Of a DNA stretch of 64,000 nucleotides, positions 59,746-64,000 are shown in pieces (position 1 is the stretch's first letter; every line of letters starts with the position of its first letter). The translations under genes were made by a program, and so were the position numbers. Origin of the DNA: Thermodesulfobacteriota bacterium (GTDB taxonomy: Bacteria > Desulfobacterota > Desulfobacteria > Desulfobacterales > Desulfosudaceae); assembly GCA_040753795.1 (NCBI GenBank), contig JBFMDX010000010.1, forward strand, positions 62,001-126,000, read 5' to 3'. The notes below the pieces were generated by a model. The model saw nothing but the letters and a program-made list of their open reading frames with translations. It did not search any database and was not told the DNA's origin.

Positions 59746-61598
59746 CCCTGGCGGGCGGTTTTGCCGGAACCATACTGCATGTGGATCTGACCCGGCGCCG
59801 GATCCACCGGGAACCCCTGGACGCTCGTCTGGCGCGGGACTTTATCGGCGGCCTGGGCCTGTGCTTCCGCCTGGCTCTTGACGCCATCAAGCCGGGCACC
59901 GATCCGTTCTCGCCGGATAATCCCATTATTCTGGGCGCCGGGCCACTGGTCGGAACCGACGTGCCCTCTTCATCCCGGGTGTACGGGGTCACGAAGTTTC
60001 CCGCCACCGGAGCCGTCGGCTGGTGCGGAGCCGGCGGTATGACCTTCGGCTGCCGCCTGAAACAGGCCGGTTACGACCACATCATCATCACCGGCCAAAG
60101 CGATCACCCGGTCTATCTGGAGATCATTGACGATACCGTTCAGTTAAAGGACGCCGCCGGTCTGTGGGGAAAAGGCATAGCCGAAACCGGCCGGCTGATC
60201 AGTCAGTGGACGGAAGGTCAAAGCGGTATTATCGCCATCGGTCAGGCCGGAGAAAACCGTTCGACCTTTTCCATGGCCTATGTGGATGGGGTGTCCACCC
60301 TGGGCCGTGGCGGGTTCGGCGCGGTCATGGGGGCAAAGAACCTGAAGGCTGTTACCGTCCAGGGGGCGGGCGGCATTGGCGTCGCGGATGATAAACCGTA
60401 CCAACGGTTGAGAAACGAACTGACGGAAGAGATCCGGCGTTACCGGCACCTGAAGGATTGGCAGCGCCTGGGCATGCTCAAGACGTTTCCGGTGGTGCCG
60501 CCGGAATTATATGAGAAGATCCGGAAGCGCCGGCTGGCCTGCGTCTCCTGCCCGATCGGCTGCAAGGACCTGGTCGAAATACCCGACGGCCCGCTGGCCG
60601 GAAAAATTATCCGCTCCAGTTCCGCCGTCAATCTGTTCACGCCGCTTATGTACGGGTTTACGGATTACCGCGAAGCGGCCGGACTGATCGCCGCGCTGGA
60701 TGATTTCGGGCTGGACATGTTCGAATTTTTCGGGGTCATGCGCTTTGCCGCGGCCCTGTTTGAACAAGGCATCCTGCCCGCGGCGGCAAACGATCCGCCG
60801 GTCGTCATCAATTCCCTGCCGTCCATGCTGGCCTGGGCGGCCAGGATCGCCGGCCGTGAGGGCGTGGGGGACGTTCTGGCCCGGGGCTTTGCCGGAATGC
60901 TGGCGGCATACGGTGACGCGGCCGCTGCCTGCGCGCCGGCCCTGATCAAAAACGTTCATCCCTATACCGGTCCGGATTCGGCTCTGCCCTGGGACCTGTT
61001 CGGTACCATGGAACTGGGGCAGGTCCTCGAGCCCCGGGGGCCTCATGTCGGCTCCGGCGGTTCCCCGACCTATTTTGCCAAACGTCCCCTGGATATGTTC
61101 CCGAAACATTTGCAGCGGATGGGCGTTCCCGATCCGGCGATTGATGACATCCTGGCAAAAAAACCTGACGGCCGGCCCGGCCTGAAAGTCGGCGCGCTTC
61201 TGGCGTATTCCCACCGCTGGTTTGCCATGCTGGGATCGCTGGGCATCTGCGCCCGGGGTCAGATCAACCGGTTTTACAATGCCGGGCGATGCGCCGCCCT
61301 TTACCAGGCGGTGACCGGCATTCCCACCGATCTTGAGCAATTGCGGCATCGGGCCGAGCGGGTCTGGACGTTATATAAAATGTTAAACCTCCGGGAAGGC
61401 ATCGGCCGGACAGCCGATACGGCGCCGGAACGGTGGACAGCGGACCCGGGATTCAAGGAATATGTGTCGGAAACGCCGCTGACCAGCGAGATGATCGAAG
61501 AAATGATCGCCGATTATTACCGGGAGCAGGGCTGGAACCGGGAAACAGGAGTCCCTGAGACAGAAACCCTGAAGCGGCTCGGGCTTGACGGCCTTTAA
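59742..61598 (+). CDS. Aldehyde:ferredoxin oxidoreductase family protein
   Basis: 618 residues from the ATG at 59742; an upstream frame extension of 16 residues lies within the ferredoxin gene and is unlikely to be used. AOR family signs: GGLGLCFRLALD, AGPLVGTDVPSSSRVYGVTKFPATG, WCGAGGMTFGCRLKQAGYDHIIITG, and Fe-S cysteines in RLACVSCPIGCKDL with a further one in LGICARG. These tungsten-pterin enzymes oxidise aldehydes (or reduce acids) with ferredoxin in strict anaerobes. The exact substrate is not readable. Coupled with the ferredoxin gene just upstream. Confidence 0.93.
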   Translation: MTLAGGFAGTILHVDLTRRRIHREPLDARLARDFIGGLGLCFRLALDAIKPGTDPFSPDNPIILGAGPLVGTDVPSSSRVYGVTKFPATGAVGWCGAGGMTFGCRLKQAGYDHIIITGQSDHPVYLEIIDDTVQLKDAAGLWGKGIAETGRLISQWTEGQSGIIAIGQAGENRSTFSMAYVDGVSTLGRGGFGAVMGAKNLKAVTVQGAGGIGVADDKPYQRLRNELTEEIRRYRHLKDWQRLGMLKTFPVVPPELYEKIRKRRLACVSCPIGCKDLVEIPDGPLAGKIIRSSSAVNLFTPLMYGFTDYREAAGLIAALDDFGLDMFEFFGVMRFAAALFEQGILPAAANDPPVVINSLPSMLAWAARIAGREGVGDVLARGFAGMLAAYGDAAAACAPALIKNVHPYTGPDSALPWDLFGTMELGQVLEPRGPHVGSGGSPTYFAKRPLDMFPKHLQRMGVPDPAIDDILAKKPDGRPGLKVGALLAYSHRWFAMLGSLGICARGQINRFYNAGRCAALYQAVTGIPTDLEQLRHRAERVWTLYKMLNLREGIGRTADTAPERWTADPGFKEYVSETPLTSEMIEEMIADYYREQGWNRETGVPETETLKRLGLDGL

Positions 61599-61669
61599 AG
61601 GGGCATGGCCCGATACCCTGATGGACGATACCGGTCGGGCAGCGTCATTACAACAGTGGGATTGCGTCA

Positions 61670-63742
61670 ATGGACAGTAAAAAAGCGGTAGACGCGCTGC
61701 AGCGGCAACTGCGGTATGAGGAAACCATCGCCCTGGCCTCCGCCTGCCTGCTCAAACCCGATGCCGGTTATGAAACCCTCAACGAAGCCATTACTCATCT
61801 CCGTCTGGCAACGGACGCGTCAAGAGTCTATATTTTCGAGAATGTTGATGATCCGGCCGATGGACTGTGCGCGCGCCAGACCCATGAATCCTGCGCCCCG
61901 GGTGTGCGGCCGGAAATCGATAACCTCCTTCTGCGGCAGGCGCCATATGCCCGGGGCATGGAGCGCTGGCGGGAGCAGCTCTCCCGGGGGATCCCTGTCT
62001 GCGGGCATGTCCGCGATTTCCCCGAAGGCGAAAGGAATCTTCTGGAATCGCAGGGCGTTCTCTCCATACTGGTCCTGCCGCTTATTGTCGACGGTCGCTG
62101 GTACGGATTCATCGGTTTTGACGAAATTCATTCCCGGCGCGAATGGCGCCAGGAGGAAATCTCGCTGCTGAAGACCGCGGCGGATATACTGGGCGGTTTT
62201 CTTACCCGCCTTCGCATCCAGCAGATCCTGCGTGAAAAAAACACGCTTTTGCAGAACATCAATGACCATCTGGTGGACCTTGTGTCCATGGCAACCCTTG
62301 AGGGGGTTCTCACCTACGTCAGCCGTTCCCATGACGTTCTTGGTTATACGCCGGAACAAATGCTGGGAAAGACCGCCACCGATCTTGTTCATCCCGAAGA
62401 CCATGATTCGGTGATACGGGAACTGGCCACGATTCTTGACAACCCGATGCCCGGGAAACAGGCATCCGTCGAATATCGCTACCGTTGCGCGGATGGCTCC
62501 TACCGATGGCTGGAGACCCTGGGCAAATGCCTTTTTACGGACAGGGGAGAACCTTATGCTCTGTTTTTCAGCGGCCGTGACATTACCGAACGCAGGCGGG
62601 CGGAAGGGGCGCGGCAGCGAATCCGGACGCTCGAGGGCCTGGGAACGGTCGCCGGCGGTCTTGCCCACGATTTTAACAATCTGCTGACGGGCGTATTCGG
62701 CAATATCGAACTGGCCCAGATTCGTCTGCCACCGGACCACCCGGCTCTGGCCGCGCTGCAGACCGCCCATCAGGCCCTGGAGCAGGCCCGTCATCTTACC
62801 AGCCGGCTGCTGACCTTTGCCAAGGGAGGCCAGCCCGTTCTCGAAAAAGTAGATCTGCGACAGCATATCCGTGACACGGTGACCTTCCATCTGGCCGGCG
62901 GAAACGTGGCCGCCCGTTTCGATCTGCCCGCGGATTTATGGCCGGCAATAGCCGACAAGGGGCAACTGGAGGAGGTCATCGCCAACCTGACCATCAACGC
63001 CAGGGAGTCCATGCCTGCCGGCGGGACGCTTCATGTTCAGGCCCGGAATGTCGCTGATGTCCGTCAGCCCGAGGCCCCGGACTTAAGCGGTGATTGCGTC
63101 AAATTGACCTTCCGGGATGAAGGGACCGGAATCCCGGCCAGTATCATTGGCCGGATATTCGATCCCTATTTCACCACCAAGCGCGCCGGCAGCGGACTCG
63201 GGCTGGCCATTGTTCACGGCATTATCCGCAAGCACAAGGGACATATCACCATCGAGTCCGTTCCGGATAAAGGCACGGTGTTTACCCTTTTTCTTCCCGC
63301 CGATATGGCCGGACACGCCGGCCGGACGGCAACCCCGTCGCCGGCGGTAGAAAGTTACCGCGCTTCCGGCCGCATTTTATTCATGGACGATGAGGTGCTG
63401 GTGCGAAAGACCGCGACCCACATGCTGGAAAGCCTCGGGTATGCCGTGGAAACCGCCGCCGACGGAAGAGAAGCGTTGGAAACATACGCAACGGCCATGG
63501 AAAACGGAAAGCCCTTTGACCTGGCGATCATGGATTTGACGATTCCCGGGGGAATGGGGGGGAAGGAAGCGATCGGCAAACTGCTGGCGCTTGATCCATC
63601 GGCCAGGGTGATCGTTACCACCGGTTATTTTTCCGATCCCGTGCTGGCCAGTTATGCTGATTACGGCTTTTGCGGTAGCCTGCCCAAACCGTTCAGCCTG
63701 AAGGATTTGAAAGAAATCATCTCCCTGGCGCTGAACACCTGA
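61670..63742 (+). CDS. GAF-PAS hybrid sensor histidine kinase with C-terminal receiver
   Basis: 690 residues. A GAF domain at ~20-180 (ESQGVLSILVLPLIVDGRWYGFIGFD), a PAS domain at ~195-310 (VSRSHDVLGYTPEQMLGKTATDLVHPED, FSGRDITERRRAE), the H-box VAGGLAHDFNNLLTG, HATPase motifs NLTINARESM, FRDEGTGIPASI and GSGLGLAIVHGI, and a receiver with DLAIMDLTIPGGMGG (phospho-Asp). No membrane helix is seen, so it is cytoplasmic. It is closely related in layout to the kinase at 17484-19778. No separate response regulator is adjacent. Convergent with the last gene. Confidence 0.92.
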   Translation: MDSKKAVDALQRQLRYEETIALASACLLKPDAGYETLNEAITHLRLATDASRVYIFENVDDPADGLCARQTHESCAPGVRPEIDNLLLRQAPYARGMERWREQLSRGIPVCGHVRDFPEGERNLLESQGVLSILVLPLIVDGRWYGFIGFDEIHSRREWRQEEISLLKTAADILGGFLTRLRIQQILREKNTLLQNINDHLVDLVSMATLEGVLTYVSRSHDVLGYTPEQMLGKTATDLVHPEDHDSVIRELATILDNPMPGKQASVEYRYRCADGSYRWLETLGKCLFTDRGEPYALFFSGRDITERRRAEGARQRIRTLEGLGTVAGGLAHDFNNLLTGVFGNIELAQIRLPPDHPALAALQTAHQALEQARHLTSRLLTFAKGGQPVLEKVDLRQHIRDTVTFHLAGGNVAARFDLPADLWPAIADKGQLEEVIANLTINARESMPAGGTLHVQARNVADVRQPEAPDLSGDCVKLTFRDEGTGIPASIIGRIFDPYFTTKRAGSGLGLAIVHGIIRKHKGHITIESVPDKGTVFTLFLPADMAGHAGRTATPSPAVESYRASGRILFMDDEVLVRKTATHMLESLGYAVETAADGREALETYATAMENGKPFDLAIMDLTIPGGMGGKEAIGKLLALDPSARVIVTTGYFSDPVLASYADYGFCGSLPKPFSLKDLKEIISLALNT

Positions 63743-63757
63743 ACCCGCGACCTCGCT

Positions 63758-64000
63758 TTATATCTTCCCGGTCAGCCACGCCGCCGCCTGCCGGAGAAAC
63801 TCCTCCTGGTGGCCCGGGTCGGTGATGCGGTGATCGCCGTTTTTATGGCGGAGAAGCTTTTTGGGCCGGTCGCAGGCCGCGAAAAGCCGCTCGGCGTTTT
63901 CGTAAGGCACTACCTGATCGGCGTCGCCGTGAACGATGAGAATGTCGTGCAGCCCTTTCACCTCCCGGCTGATATCAAACTGCAGGGCGGTTTCAAAGAA
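63758..64000 (-). CDS. Alpha/beta hydrolase, C-terminal part (gene continues past the window)
   Basis: The frame is open from the right edge to the stop at 63758, giving the last 80 residues. LIVHGDADQVVPYENAERLFAA carries the catalytic aspartate and the following HKNGDHRITD the catalytic histidine of the alpha/beta hydrolase fold; the nucleophile lies outside the window. Probably a serine esterase or dienelactone-hydrolase-like enzyme. Confidence 0.8.
   Translation of the reverse strand, partial: FFETALQFDISREVKGLHDILIVHGDADQVVPYENAERLFAACDRPKKLLRHKNGDHRITDPGHQEEFLRQAAAWLTGKI

Noticed and set aside
1-64000. CRISPR arrays, tRNA genes, rRNA genes and insertion sequence transposases
   Set aside because: None was recognised. 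The only short repeats found are the DGR repeats, gene-internal duplications and one REP-like palindrome. Without a covariance-model search, a tRNA could still have been missed.

Overview
The window is GC-rich chromosomal DNA from a Gram-negative anaerobe, most likely a member of the Desulfobacterota (sulfate-reducer relatives). This is inferred from an aldehyde:ferredoxin oxidoreductase, a DUF3786 iron-sulfur protein, a SahR-type regulator beside ahcY, several YeeE/YedE sulfur carriers, and outer-membrane and ExbB/ExbD/SLT envelope genes. No rRNA, tRNA or CRISPR array was seen.

Left part (1-26.8 kb), mostly core and metabolic genes: an acyl-CoA (probably propionyl-CoA) carboxylase pair; a PsiE-like protein; two sulfur-trafficking blocks (two half-size YeeE/YedE proteins at 4.1-5.1 kb, and at 6.9-10.6 kb a periplasmic metallo-beta-lactamase/rhodanese protein followed by two more YeeE/YedE halves, the last fused to rhodanese); cardiolipin synthase; a cyclase-domain protein; the hisI-hisG-engB-era operon; sahR and ahcY with palindromic operators; a PAS hybrid histidine kinase; a DUF523/DUF1722 protein; an outer-membrane protein; an SOS-type operon (cleavable repressor, umuD, umuC) whose UmuD lacks the protease dyad; and a rhomboid protease with a TPR-like tail.

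Middle part (27.1-52.5 kb), the exceptional region. A divergent histidine kinase and a sigma54-activator response regulator, with a BrnT/BrnA toxin-antitoxin pair between them, face a roughly 21-kb block of 20 genes all on the minus strand. In transcription order the block holds: a small helical protein; a papain-like C1 peptidase with C-terminal membrane segments; a coiled-coil protein; a zinc-ribbon FGE-sulfatase-fold protein carrying a variable repeat (VR1); Avd; a reverse transcriptase with the template repeat (TR) in its 3' end; an ESCRT-III/Snf7-like coiled-coil protein with a MIM1-like tail; a Vps4-like AAA ATPase with a MIT-like N-terminus; a caspase fused to helical repeats; a zinc-ribbon/PHD-like protein; a caspase with zinc ribbons; a second FGE-fold target (VR2); an L,D-transpeptidase; zinc-ribbon proteins with helical or ankyrin repeats; two membrane proteins; a third caspase with zinc ribbon and membrane segment; a small membrane protein; and a coiled-coil DUF4384 protein. 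TR and VR1 differ at 15 positions, all adenines of the template strand sense, the signature of a working diversity-generating retroelement (DGR). My reading is a diversified sensor feeding several cysteine proteases and an ESCRT-III/Vps4-like membrane-remodelling module: a candidate immune or programmed-death system. The parts are seen in the sequence; the joint function is inference.

Right part (52.6-64 kb): a lytic transglycosylase, a TonB-like proline-rich protein, ExbD/TolR and ExbB/TolQ homologues and three small exported proteins form an envelope gene set; then a decayed DUF4143 ATPase gene, a DUF3786 iron-sulfur protein, a ferredoxin plus aldehyde:ferredoxin oxidoreductase pair, a GAF-PAS hybrid kinase, and the end of an alpha/beta hydrolase gene.
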